In this document: piece by piece, positions 42,115-50,332 of the stretch
Layout of the letters: each line of letters starts with the position of its first letter
How positions within the stretch are numbered: the first letter of the stretch is position 1
Source of the DNA: CAZXLT01 sp964641545
GTDB lineage: Bacteria > Patescibacteriota > Saccharimonadia > Saccharimonadales > AWTP1-31
Length of the DNA stretch: 64,000 bases
Assembly: GCA_964641545.1 (NCBI GenBank)
Contig: CAZXLT010000002.1
Location: 1-64,000, forward strand
Direction: 5' to 3'
The notes under the pieces: model-generated
Databases searched by the model: none
The model's input: only the letters and a program-made list of their open reading frames with translations
Told to the model about the DNA's origin: nothing
Program-made: the position numbers and the translations under genes

Positions 42115-42662
42115 TTTATAATTACTTCCTTCGATTCTGATGCCCCTTCCGCGGTTGTTGATGTGTATTTAACCTGTGCCAGCCAAGTTCCAGCATTAGG
42201 GATTTCTGATCGTTCCACCAAGAATAATGGACAGCTTGTAGTCGTAGCATCTTTTACCCCAGTTGTTTTCTTGGTGAGCATCTGCGAGCCGCGACTTAGC
42301 GTAAGTGTGCAGTCGCCCCCATCTTCGAATACTCCGCTTACAAAAGAACGTACCTCAAGGCGTTGTTCATATTGATTCGCATCTGTGATAATTGGCTTAA
42401 CCTGCTTAAGTGACGCGCTGCTGTTGGTGGCCGAAGAGTCTTGCTTATCTTTGTCAACAATAACATCCTTAGTATCTTCTGCCGCTTGCTTTTCCTCTTT
42501 TGTAGGAGGATCATAATTTACGTTCTCTGCAGGGTTTTGTGAAACATTTTGAGAGCTATTGCTCCGAATAATAGCGAACGCCCCACCGCCCAGTGCAACC
42601 AGCGTAACAGCACAAAACACGACCATTTTTTTACTAAGCTTTTTGTTTTTAAGGGTAAACAT
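42111..42662 (-). CDS. Membrane-anchored extracytoplasmic protein, unknown function
   Basis: The ATG at 42662 is preferred over an in-frame TTG six bases upstream because a TATAAA element ends 6 nt before it. The 183-residue protein has a basic N-terminus, one hydrophobic helix (about 10-28), a Ser/Asn/Asp/Lys-rich spacer (about 30-85) and a small beta-rich C-terminal domain with two cysteines. No family is recognised. It is coupled by ATGA to the FG-GAP gene, so the two probably act together at the cell surface. Confidence 0.6.
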   Translation of the reverse strand: MFTLKNKKLSKKMVVFCAVTLVALGGGAFAIIRSNSSQNVSQNPAENVNYDPPTKEEKQAAEDTKDVIVDKDKQDSSATNSSASLKQVKPIITDANQYEQRLEVRSFVSGVFEDGGDCTLTLSRGSQMLTKKTTGVKDATTTSCPLFLVERSEIPNAGTWLAQVKYTSTTAEGASESKEVIIK

Positions 42663-42705
42663 AGCCAATTTATAATACCATGCTTATGCTTGCTGAGCAA
42701 TGAGC

Positions 42706-43959
42706 TTACAGAGAGAGCAATGGTTTTCTGGAAACTTTCGAGGCAACAAGAAAAGCAAGCATGCCTCCAAGAACTGAGCACAATAGAAGCTGAATCATGT
42801 TTAATGGGTTCGAAGCGTTAAATAGCGGGACTATTATGGTGGGCACTCCTATAAAACTTGCGAGTACAATCGATTGATATTTGCGTTGTACAAGCAAGAA
42901 AAAGCCAAGTAGAGTACTGGCTACCAAGGAAAGTTGATATGCCGCAGCAAAAAGCAACAGTAGCCCATCGCCTGCAAATTTTTCGCCAAGCAGTAAACCG
43001 GTGACGCTTTCTCTAAAGATATATACAAAAAGTAGGCTCATTGTAGCAAGCAGCAAAATTAGTCGATAACCGGTCTTTAGAACTCGCTTATTGACCGTAT
43101 TGTCTTTCAAGGAAATTTCAGGAAGTATTATCCAAATAATTAAAAGCGAAACATAATACAACCCATTGCTCAGTATACTAACCCCGCTATAGCGACCGGC
43201 TGCTTCTGGGCTAAAAAGATATTTAGCGAGTGTGATGTCGTAGTTTTGCAGAAAGCTAAATACACTCACTACTAGTACGCACTGGATTAAATAGAGCTTG
43301 ATCTCTCCTATTGCAGTAAGGTTATCGCGTGCCTTGCGTAGTAAAGGGGCGAAAATGCTAGGAAGTGATATGCCTGGCAATAGTTTAAGTAGTACTAAGC
43401 CGAAAAAACCAGACAAGACGATCCCAGTGATCGCCCCATTAACCCCAAAGCGCAGGGCCAAGATAACACTTAAAACGATCTTCATTAGAGCGGCTCCGAC
43501 GTTAAAGAATCCAACACGCACCAATTCTTTGTGCCCCTGCAAATACCCCGTCCAAATAGTTGCAGGTATTGAGCCAAGAAGTACTAAGGATAGTAGTATA
43601 AACGGTTCGATTGACTGAACCTGAAGGGCGCTCCTAATCATTGGAGAGAATAAAAGCATCAGTGCTGTAGCACCGAAAAGAGCGTACAGCAATACGGTTT
43701 GAATTGCCTCGACTCTCTTCCGCGCCGTGTTTTCTGATTGAGATTTTACCAGGTAAAGAGAAGTTATATTGATGCCAAGAAGAATACCGAGAAGCTGATT
43801 CGATATTGCTGTAATAGCAGCGAAGTCACCAAAGTTTTGTGCATCAAGTATCCTCGCGAGTAGTGGGTATAAGGCATAGTTTAAGATTGCTCCAAGAATA
43901 GACAGGAAGCCAAAGAGGCCAGACTGCACATAAAATTTCGGGAGATTAGGGATTTTCAC
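42706..43959 (-). CDS. Oligosaccharide flippase (Wzx/MOP family)
   Basis: The GTG at 43959 is preferred over an upstream ATG at 44058 because a promoter (TTGGCT-17-TATCAT) ends 8 nt before it and the protein then opens with a short basic N-terminus. The 417-residue protein has about 12 transmembrane helices in the Wzx/MATE-like pattern with PLLARILDAQNFGDFAAI near the start. Such flippases move undecaprenyl-linked oligosaccharides outward. It indicates a Wzx/Wzy-type route beside the ABC exporter. It is divergent from the GT4 gene at 44037. Confidence 0.8.
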   Translation of the reverse strand: MKIPNLPKFYVQSGLFGFLSILGAILNYALYPLLARILDAQNFGDFAAITAISNQLLGILLGINITSLYLVKSQSENTARKRVEAIQTVLLYALFGATALMLLFSPMIRSALQVQSIEPFILLSLVLLGSIPATIWTGYLQGHKELVRVGFFNVGAALMKIVLSVILALRFGVNGAITGIVLSGFFGLVLLKLLPGISLPSIFAPLLRKARDNLTAIGEIKLYLIQCVLVVSVFSFLQNYDITLAKYLFSPEAAGRYSGVSILSNGLYYVSLLIIWIILPEISLKDNTVNKRVLKTGYRLILLLATMSLLFVYIFRESVTGLLLGEKFAGDGLLLLFAAAYQLSLVASTLLGFFLLVQRKYQSIVLASFIGVPTIIVPLFNASNPLNMIQLLLCSVLGGMLAFLVASKVSRKPLLSL

Positions 43960-43967
43960 TATAATAA

Positions 43968-43996
43968 ATGATAATTGAAACAAATACGTAAGCCAA
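43968..43996 (-). promoter_or_regulatory. Leaderless promoter of the flippase gene
   Basis: On the minus strand TTGGCT (43991-43996), 17 bp, TATCAT (43968-43973), then 8 nt to the GTG at 43959. Confidence 0.6.
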
Positions 43997-44036
43997 CTGC
44001 ACTTAGCCTTCAGGCTAGCATAAATAGGAGATTGAA

Positions 44037-45182
44037 TTGAAGAAAGTATCAGAGTCAACGTTTATTATCAGCGCTAATGGATTTGCCGATGGGCCATCTC
44101 AGGCCCTAAGAGACTATCTGATTAAACACAAAGCTAAAAGGGTTGTAACATTGGCGCACCCATTGGTGGCTGAAACAAAAGGCGAGCATATTATATCTGA
44201 CTACAAGGATGGTAAAACTACTACTAGAACAATCAAACTTTTGAACAAGCCTCCCTATACATACGGTTTTGATTTGGTTACTCCTCTGAATCTTCCTAAG
44301 GCCACAATCTGGTTCGGTTTTAATAACCTGGCCTGCCTCAGGGGGCTCGTCAGAAAGAAAACAGGGCGGGTCGACGCAGTAGTATACTGGGCGGTTGATT
44401 TTGTAGCAGATCGTTTTGGCAAAAACCCATTAACACATGTGTACAAAAGCTTAGATAAAATGGTATGCCGACAGGTAGATAGTCGCGTAGAACTATCGCC
44501 GGTAGGAGTCGTTAGTCGCAACAAGTACCTAGGCCTTAAAAAAGCCGATATTGCTCCAACACAGGTTGTGCCCATGGGGGCCTGGCTGGATAGGACACCC
44601 AAGACATCCTTGAAAGCATGGGACAAGCATACCGCAGTATTTCTTGGGCATCTAATCCCCAGACAGGGAGTAGACACGTTCATCAAGGCAATTGCTATTC
44701 TCAAGAAGAGAGGGGTCGAAGTAAAAGCAGAGATAATTGGCGGTGGCCCATTGAAAAATAAACTAGAATCTCTCGCTAGCGAACTAAACGTATCGTCTGA
44801 AATTAATTTTCATGGGTTTGTGGCCGATCACAAGGACGTCGAAGCTATACTTGCCTCGGCAACCTTTGCAGTAGCTCCATATGTTAAAGACGATAAGAAC
44901 TTTGTTCAATTTAGTGACGCTGGCAAACTAAAAGCATATCTAGGCGCCTATCTTCCTGTTGTCCTTACAGACGTACCCAATAACGCAAAAGAACTACAAA
45001 AAGAAGGTGCGGCCATAGTTTCTGGGGGTAACCCAGAAGAGTTTGCCGAATCGATGAGCGTTTGGTTACAAGATAAAAAGATGTGGGAGAAAGCACATCG
45101 CTCAGCCAAGACTATTGCTCAAGATTTTGATTGGAATAATCTTTTAAAGAAAGCGCTAGCAAATTTTGGGCTAAAGGACTAG
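44037..45182 (+). CDS. GT4-like glycosyltransferase
   Basis: The 381-residue protein starts at TTG with AGGAG 6 nt upstream, a clear ribosome site. It has a GT-B fold, with AVFLGHLIPRQGVDTFIKA and AEIIGGGPLKNKLE in the donor half and a KLKAYLGAYLPVVLTDVP segment in place of the usual E-rich loop. The classic EGFGL motif is missing and the N-terminal half is unusual, so the donor is uncertain. It is convergent with, and overlaps by CTAG, the Fcl-like gene. Confidence 0.75.
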   Translation: MKKVSESTFIISANGFADGPSQALRDYLIKHKAKRVVTLAHPLVAETKGEHIISDYKDGKTTTRTIKLLNKPPYTYGFDLVTPLNLPKATIWFGFNNLACLRGLVRKKTGRVDAVVYWAVDFVADRFGKNPLTHVYKSLDKMVCRQVDSRVELSPVGVVSRNKYLGLKKADIAPTQVVPMGAWLDRTPKTSLKAWDKHTAVFLGHLIPRQGVDTFIKAIAILKKRGVEVKAEIIGGGPLKNKLESLASELNVSSEINFHGFVADHKDVEAILASATFAVAPYVKDDKNFVQFSDAGKLKAYLGAYLPVVLTDVPNNAKELQKEGAAIVSGGNPEEFAESMSVWLQDKKMWEKAHRSAKTIAQDFDWNNLLKKALANFGLKD

Positions 45183-46117
45183 CCGTTAACGCCGGGCTGT
45201 TCGACGAACCACGAATACATTCGAGTTAGACCGTCCTCTAGTTCGATGCCAGAGCGCCACCCAAGCTTGCTAAGGCGACTAACATCGAGTAATTTCTTGG
45301 GCATACCGTCTGGTTTGGTCTTGTCGAAAACTAGTTTGCCCTTATACCCAACAATATTTTTTAGTATCTCAGCTAGTTCTTTGATCGAAACATCAGACCC
45401 TGTACCAACATTTAAGAACTCGCGGTCGTTATAGTTTTTCATTAACCAGAGAATAGCAGCGGCTAAGTCGTCGCAATGTAGAAATTCTCGTCGGCTAACA
45501 CCAGAACCCCAAATTACAACTTCGACATCATTATTCGTTTTTGCCTCATGCATGCGGCGCATAAGAGCTGGGATAACGTGGGAAGATTCAGGGTCCAGAT
45601 TGTCTCCTTCGCCATAAATATTTGTTGGCATACATGAAATAAAATTGGCGTCATACTCACTATTGATATATTCACAAAGCTTCATTCCGGCTATCTTAGC
45701 TATAGCATAAGCTTCGTTAGTAGGTTCGGGTTTACCATTAAGAAAGTTATCTTCCGACATTGGTTGGGGGCTACCTAAAGGGTAGATACATGAACTGCCC
45801 AGAAAAAGTAACTTTTTTGCTTTGTTCTTGTATGCTGCCCATATAACGTTGTTCTGAATTTGAAGATTTTCATATAAAAACTCGGCGGGATATGTCATGT
45901 TGGCTTTTATGCCACCTACGCGTGCCGCAGCAAGGATTACGTAATCAGGCCTTTCTTGTTTGAAAAATCTTTGCACGGAATGATTATCCGTTAAATCTAG
46001 CTCCTGGCGTGTTCGCGTTAAAACGTTTTTGTATCCTTGAGCTTGAAGTTTCCTCACGACAGCAGAACCTACCAGTCCTCTATGACCAGCCACGTAAATC
46101 TTTGCATTTTTTTGCAT
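45179..46117 (-). CDS. GDP-L-fucose synthase / GDP-L-colitose synthase-like
   Basis: The 312-residue protein follows Fcl closely: GHRGLVGSAVVRKL (11-24), LGSSCIYP, YAIAKIAGMKLCE and SSHVIPALMRR carry the expected Ser, Cys, Tyr, Lys and His. Late motifs are REFLHCDDLAAA and KPDGMPKKLLDVSRL. Fcl epimerises and reduces GDP-4-keto-6-deoxymannose to GDP-L-fucose. ColC does the same chemistry on the 3-deoxy compound. Because a ColD-like gene lies 3 nt upstream in the same transcription unit, the colitose reading is favoured; sequence alone cannot separate the two. Confidence 0.8.
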   Translation of the reverse strand: MQKNAKIYVAGHRGLVGSAVVRKLQAQGYKNVLTRTRQELDLTDNHSVQRFFKQERPDYVILAAARVGGIKANMTYPAEFLYENLQIQNNVIWAAYKNKAKKLLFLGSSCIYPLGSPQPMSEDNFLNGKPEPTNEAYAIAKIAGMKLCEYINSEYDANFISCMPTNIYGEGDNLDPESSHVIPALMRRMHEAKTNNDVEVVIWGSGVSRREFLHCDDLAAAILWLMKNYNDREFLNVGTGSDVSIKELAEILKNIVGYKGKLVFDKTKPDGMPKKLLDVSRLSKLGWRSGIELEDGLTRMYSWFVEQPGVNG

Positions 46118-46120
46118 CAG

Positions 46121-47338
46121 TTATTTCTCCAGAAGCTTACACAGTTTTGCTATTTCTTTTTTAGTCATCTCAGGGTTGTTCCCAAAATAGAAGCCATTGT
46201 CATGTATGCTCTCAGAGTTTGGGTTTGGTTCCTCGTCGTGGGCATACTTTTTGTAAAAAGGCTGCTTAGTTATGCTCCCGGCAATAATCGGCCGAATTTC
46301 TACACCCGCTTTTTCAAAGCGTTTTTTATATTTGGCACTCAACTCGTTAGTCTGGCAGATTATTGGCATGGCAAAGTTTGACACCACACTCATATGAGAA
46401 AGATCATACTGAACAAAATCGTTGTTATTGCTCATAGCTTTATAAAAGGCAGAAAAATTTGCTGCTCTTTTTTCTATGATTTCATCTAAGTAAGCAAGCT
46501 GTTGGTTGCCGAGAAAGCCGTTTATCTCAGTTGGACGGGCATTGTATGCAAGGTCATAGAATGTATAGCGAGAGTAAAACGCACTAATTTTATGCTTATC
46601 TCGTAATTTTTTCTGTTCAGCTGGTTGTAAATTGCGGTCCCAGCCATGAGCTCTTGCCATGACTAAGGCCTGGTTTAGCTCTTTGTCATCCGTGCAGATC
46701 ATACCGCCTTCCAGTGTTGACATGTGGTGCCCTACAAAGAACGAAAAAGTAGAAGCGATCCCAAAATTTCCCAATAATTTGCCGCCGACCCTAGAGCCTA
46801 ATGATTCGCAGTTATCTTCTATGAATACTACTTTATTCTTCTTGCAGATATTACTGATCTTGGCGATGTCATCGCTAAAACCAAGCACGTTCGTAATAAA
46901 CAACCCGTCTAACTCATCGATCCTCTCAAGCAATATATCGGGGGAAACATTTAGAGTATTCGGATTGCAATCTAGAGCAATCGGCTCAAGACCCAGCTGT
47001 ATTATTGGCATAACATTTGTTGGCCAAGTTAGGGCGGAGAATCCAATCTTGTCACCCTTCTTTAATTTTCCTATGTTCATTAGGGCTTGGAGGAGCAATA
47101 AATTGGCTGAACTTCCACTCGACACAAAAGCTGCGTATTCTCGCTCTTGTGCTCTGGCGAAGCCATTCTCAAACTGCAAACATTGTTCGCCCATGCTGAG
47201 CCGATCAGTTTTTGTAATAAAATTGACCAGCGCTTTTTTAGTTTTTCTCTCATTAAAAAAGCTTGATTTAATAAGCTTGATCATATGTTGACCAGAACTT
47301 AACTTTTCAACTTTTCCTAAGTAATAATTTTTTGCCAT
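46121..47338 (-). CDS. ColD/RfbH-like PLP-dependent sugar 3-dehydratase
   Basis: The 405-residue protein has the DegT/DnrJ/EryC1 aminotransferase fold. The residue that normally forms the Schiff base with PLP is His instead of Lys in SFFVGHHMSTLEGGM. That change marks the sugar 3-dehydratases ColD (GDP-4-keto-6-deoxymannose) and RfbH (CDP sugar). With gmd and an Fcl/ColC-like gene in the window and no CDP-glucose genes seen, ColD is the better fit, giving GDP-4-keto-3,6-dideoxymannose. Other conserved parts are SSGSSANLLLLQAL and EDNCESLGS. Confidence 0.78.
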   Translation of the reverse strand: MAKNYYLGKVEKLSSGQHMIKLIKSSFFNERKTKKALVNFITKTDRLSMGEQCLQFENGFARAQEREYAAFVSSGSSANLLLLQALMNIGKLKKGDKIGFSALTWPTNVMPIIQLGLEPIALDCNPNTLNVSPDILLERIDELDGLFITNVLGFSDDIAKISNICKKNKVVFIEDNCESLGSRVGGKLLGNFGIASTFSFFVGHHMSTLEGGMICTDDKELNQALVMARAHGWDRNLQPAEQKKLRDKHKISAFYSRYTFYDLAYNARPTEINGFLGNQQLAYLDEIIEKRAANFSAFYKAMSNNNDFVQYDLSHMSVVSNFAMPIICQTNELSAKYKKRFEKAGVEIRPIIAGSITKQPFYKKYAHDEEPNPNSESIHDNGFYFGNNPEMTKKEIAKLCKLLEK

Positions 47339-47411
47339 AAAATACTGTAAAACTTTGCTCCGCTTATTTCACAATTCAATTAATCCCGGCCAACCTAGAT
47401 ATAATGAATCA

Positions 47412-47466
47412 ATATAGGCAAAATAGCAAAGCGGTAAGTAAAGTCGCCAGGCTATTTTGCTTTTTT
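47412..47466 (+). ncRNA. Short terminated RNA or attenuator upstream of GT2 gene
   Basis: A TATAAT box at 47400-47405 would start RNA near 47412. A perfect 10-bp stem GCAAAATAGC (47418-47427) / GCTATTTTGC (47451-47460), with an inner GCG/CGC pair (47431-47433, 47445-47447), is followed by six T residues (47461-47466). This is a plus-strand terminator with no plus-strand gene before it, so it either makes a ~55-nt RNA or attenuates the gene at 47517. The -35 region is weak. Confidence 0.5.
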
Positions 47467-47477
47467 GTTCGCCACGT

Positions 47478-47483
47478 TAGAAT
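47478..47483 (+). promoter_or_regulatory. -10 box driving mini-ORF and GT2 gene
   Basis: TAGAAT (47478-47483) ends 7 nt before a GTG at 47491. A TTTTGC 17 bp upstream overlaps the terminator arm. Confidence 0.45.
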
Positions 47484-47490
47484 AGAATAA

Positions 47491-47520
47491 GTGATTATGC
47501 ACAATGGGTATGTTAAGTGA
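47491..47520 (+). CDS. Nine-codon leader peptide, overlapping the GT2 start
   Basis: GTG at 47491 opens MIMHNGYVK and stops at TGA 47518-47520. The stop overlaps the GTG start of the glycosyltransferase (47517-47519) as GTGA. Both the leaderless position of the first codon and the overlap copy the arrangement at 35779-35805. Confidence 0.4.
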   Translation: MIMHNGYVK

Positions 47521-48524
47521 AGTATAGTGTGGTTCTGCCAACCTATAACGAAGGATCGTGGCTGATTGGGACAGTCGATCATCTAAATGCGGCCTATAAA
47601 GAATTAGGTAATAGCCAAGCTGAGTTGATTATTGTTGACGATGGATCGTCAGATGACACCTCCCAAATTGTCAAAAAGCTAGCCTCGGATATACCAATTG
47701 TTTATATAAAACAAGAAAACAAAGGGCGTTTTTTAGCTCGAAAAACTGGGGTTGAGAAAGCCAAGTACGAACAGATCTTATTAATAGACTCCAGAGTACA
47801 TATTCATAAAAAAGCACTCCAATTTATAGACAACAGGATTCGCAAGCACCCCGAGCAAGCCATATGGAATGCGCATGTGTATGTCGACAAGCACAATAAT
47901 CCATTTGCTCGGTTTTGGGATGTAATAACAAATATTGCGTGGCGACGCTATTTTGCACACCCCCGTGAAGTTAGTTATGGTATCGAGGAGTTTGACTACT
48001 ACCCAAAAGGGACGACCTGTTTTTTTTCGAAGAAAAGCATACTCCTTCCAGCCATTAAGAACTTTGAATCAGCGTCAAAGGACATGAGGCGTGCCAACGA
48101 CGATACTGTGCTGATCAAGAACATTGCGCGAGAGCACAATATAAATATGTCTCCACAATTTTGCTGCACATATCATGCGCGAAGCTCTTTTGGTAAATTC
48201 CTAAAACACGCATACCACCGGGGGCAAGTTTTTGTTGATGGATTCTTAAAGCCCGGCAACCGGTACTTTGTGCCACTGCTGATGTTCATATCACTTGTTT
48301 GTGCCGGTGTCTTGTTGCTAGTTCTGTTCCCGGAATTGGTGGTAGGTGTTCCAATAGCCATAGCGTCATTTATGCTGGCCTGTTTTGTCATCTCTAGGGT
48401 CGCTAACGTGCCAGCAATAACGATTACAGATTCGCTGTGGTTCTCGATACTTGCAGTACCGTTTGCAGGATTCTATGGTGCGGGAATTTTGAGAGCAACG
48501 TTTGCCAAGTTAATTAAACGCTAA
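47517..48524 (+). CDS. GT2 glycosyltransferase with C-terminal membrane helices
   Basis: The 335-residue protein has a GT2 domain (YSVVLPTYNEGSWL, LIIVDDGSSDDT, then ILLIDSRV in place of the DxD region) and two or three C-terminal transmembrane helices (about 245-330). It probably works at the membrane on lipid-linked sugar. The GTG start is coupled to a leader peptide. Its stop overlaps that of the next convergent gene in CTAA (48521-48524). Confidence 0.8.
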   Translation: MKYSVVLPTYNEGSWLIGTVDHLNAAYKELGNSQAELIIVDDGSSDDTSQIVKKLASDIPIVYIKQENKGRFLARKTGVEKAKYEQILLIDSRVHIHKKALQFIDNRIRKHPEQAIWNAHVYVDKHNNPFARFWDVITNIAWRRYFAHPREVSYGIEEFDYYPKGTTCFFSKKSILLPAIKNFESASKDMRRANDDTVLIKNIAREHNINMSPQFCCTYHARSSFGKFLKHAYHRGQVFVDGFLKPGNRYFVPLLMFISLVCAGVLLLVLFPELVVGVPIAIASFMLACFVISRVANVPAITITDSLWFSILAVPFAGFYGAGILRATFAKLIKR

Positions 48525-50332
48525 ATCTTATACAAAGAGTACTTGCTATCTTTGAAGATAGGCTTTCCAAATACTTCATTTGCTTTGTTGACAAGCCCAG
48601 AATTTTGCGACAATTCTTCATGGATCAAGTAGTACTGCAAACCTAGCTGATGCATTTTGTCTTTGTCATCATGATCAAGGTCTGTAAAATCTTGCAGTTG
48701 CTCCTTGTAGTCTGCTGGTTCATAGCCGCTGTAACCATTAAATATATTTCGATTATGATACCCAGCCCATAAAGTATCTTCGGTCTGAGCAACTGGGATG
48801 CCTGCGTATGGGTAATCTTTTTGGGTTCTAACTATAACTATGTTATTAACATCCCGGTTGGCATTAATAAACTTGTAAACTTGTGGAATAGTATACTGAA
48901 CCTGGTTTGTATCGATTTGCTTAAATGGTCTGGTTAATAGTGTTTGTATTGGCAAAAGGTCAAATGAAACAATCAGAACTATAAGCGAACCAAAAAACAT
49001 TTTTTGTTTTGATTTCAACTTTGATTCATTCATAAGATAACCAGCAAAAATGGCCAGTAGACAGCACAAAGCAAATAGGGGTATTACTGCCGCTCTACCA
49101 ATTGCCCGGATGAATGAAAGTTGCGGTATGAATAGATCAACTAGTATGTAGGGAGCTGGGATTGCAAGACGCACGCCATTGATAGCAAAGCTTGAATGAC
49201 TTCCATACTTAACAATAGGACCGAGCGACAAAACAATCCCCGTGACGGCTACAATTCCCAGCAGAACACATAACTGTTTGTTCTTTACGAAAAAACTTTT
49301 ACTGCTGAACAGTGCTGCGCCAACACAAAATACCAAAATGCTGTACAGTGTTATTCCTGCGTAGGAAAAGCTATCAGGGTTATAGCTGTTACGTTTGGAA
49401 TTTTGATGTATTTGGTAGTACAAAGATCCAAACGGAGATTCTTGATAAGGTAAAACGTAATCATTAACGCTAGCAGAAAACTCAACTTGGCTAGCTATAG
49501 AAAAATTAGCGTTTTTAGATTTAGAGAAGCGTGAATATTCTAGCGCAAGAGGCAACGTGCAAGCCAACGCAAAAAGGGTAGTAGCCAAAAGGAGCAAACC
49601 TCTTCGGCGATGTTCTGAGTTGAGCATTGTGTAGCCAATGAAAAGGACTACTATCACTAAGCCAAATACCATTTGATACCACGACGCAAAAAACAACAGA
49701 AGCGAGGCAATCCCAAACCCTGCAAGGTATTTTTTTTCTCCTGTTGCTTTAAATTTTAGAAGCATAAGAATAATCAGCGGCACATAAAAGATACTAAGAT
49801 TCTGTAGGTGGCTCATGGAAGATATTTTATTGGGTGCAAATTCAAATACGAGACCGGCAAGTATGCTAAAGATTTTCCTGCCCCCACTTAAATAGTGAGC
49901 CAGCAAATACATGAAAAACCCTGAGAAAAATGCACTAAGGACATACCAGACATTTACTGAAAACAGTGGATTATCGTTAACAAAATGCAAGGGTAAAGTT
50001 AGAAGACCCGCAGATAGCTGTGTTTCGGAGTACAACATAGAGTCTTTATTAGGAAAGAAGATATTGCCGTCACTGTAGCTAGAGCAGTCTTGGAGTAAAA
50101 GGCAATGGTGATTCCGAGCGAGAGTCCATGCGTTAAACATATGGTCGCCTCCTTCGGAATATGTGCTAAGGTTCGTAGCCATTGGCCACAGAAAGCTCAC
50201 GGTCACTACAAAAAAGAGCAGTGCAGCGATTAATACATGCCTATAATGCACAAGCCTTTGGTGTAACCAATGCAAGGAAATATTTTTGATTCTAACTGAT
50301 TCTTTTTTATTTGGGGATGATTTTTTTGGCAT
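48521..50332 (-). CDS. Multi-pass membrane protein, GT-C/YfhO-like (second copy)
   Basis: The 603-residue protein has about 11 transmembrane helices (from residue 32 to about 480) and a shorter extracytoplasmic end than its counterpart at 36905-38998. The first outer loop holds EGGDHMFNAWTLARN, matching the GGDH of the other copy, which suggests a common GT-C-type catalytic acid. It shares a TAATG junction with the DPM1-like GT2 gene upstream, so the enzyme that loads the lipid carrier and the transferase that may use it are co-translated. Confidence 0.6.
   Translation of the reverse strand: MPKKSSPNKKESVRIKNISLHWLHQRLVHYRHVLIAALLFFVVTVSFLWPMATNLSTYSEGGDHMFNAWTLARNHHCLLLQDCSSYSDGNIFFPNKDSMLYSETQLSAGLLTLPLHFVNDNPLFSVNVWYVLSAFFSGFFMYLLAHYLSGGRKIFSILAGLVFEFAPNKISSMSHLQNLSIFYVPLIILMLLKFKATGEKKYLAGFGIASLLLFFASWYQMVFGLVIVVLFIGYTMLNSEHRRRGLLLLATTLFALACTLPLALEYSRFSKSKNANFSIASQVEFSASVNDYVLPYQESPFGSLYYQIHQNSKRNSYNPDSFSYAGITLYSILVFCVGAALFSSKSFFVKNKQLCVLLGIVAVTGIVLSLGPIVKYGSHSSFAINGVRLAIPAPYILVDLFIPQLSFIRAIGRAAVIPLFALCCLLAIFAGYLMNESKLKSKQKMFFGSLIVLIVSFDLLPIQTLLTRPFKQIDTNQVQYTIPQVYKFINANRDVNNIVIVRTQKDYPYAGIPVAQTEDTLWAGYHNRNIFNGYSGYEPADYKEQLQDFTDLDHDDKDKMHQLGLQYYLIHEELSQNSGLVNKANEVFGKPIFKDSKYSLYKI

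Noticed and set aside
46121..47338. Sugar aminotransferase function
   Set aside because: The PLP-binding Lys is replaced by His, which is diagnostic of 3-dehydratases in this fold.
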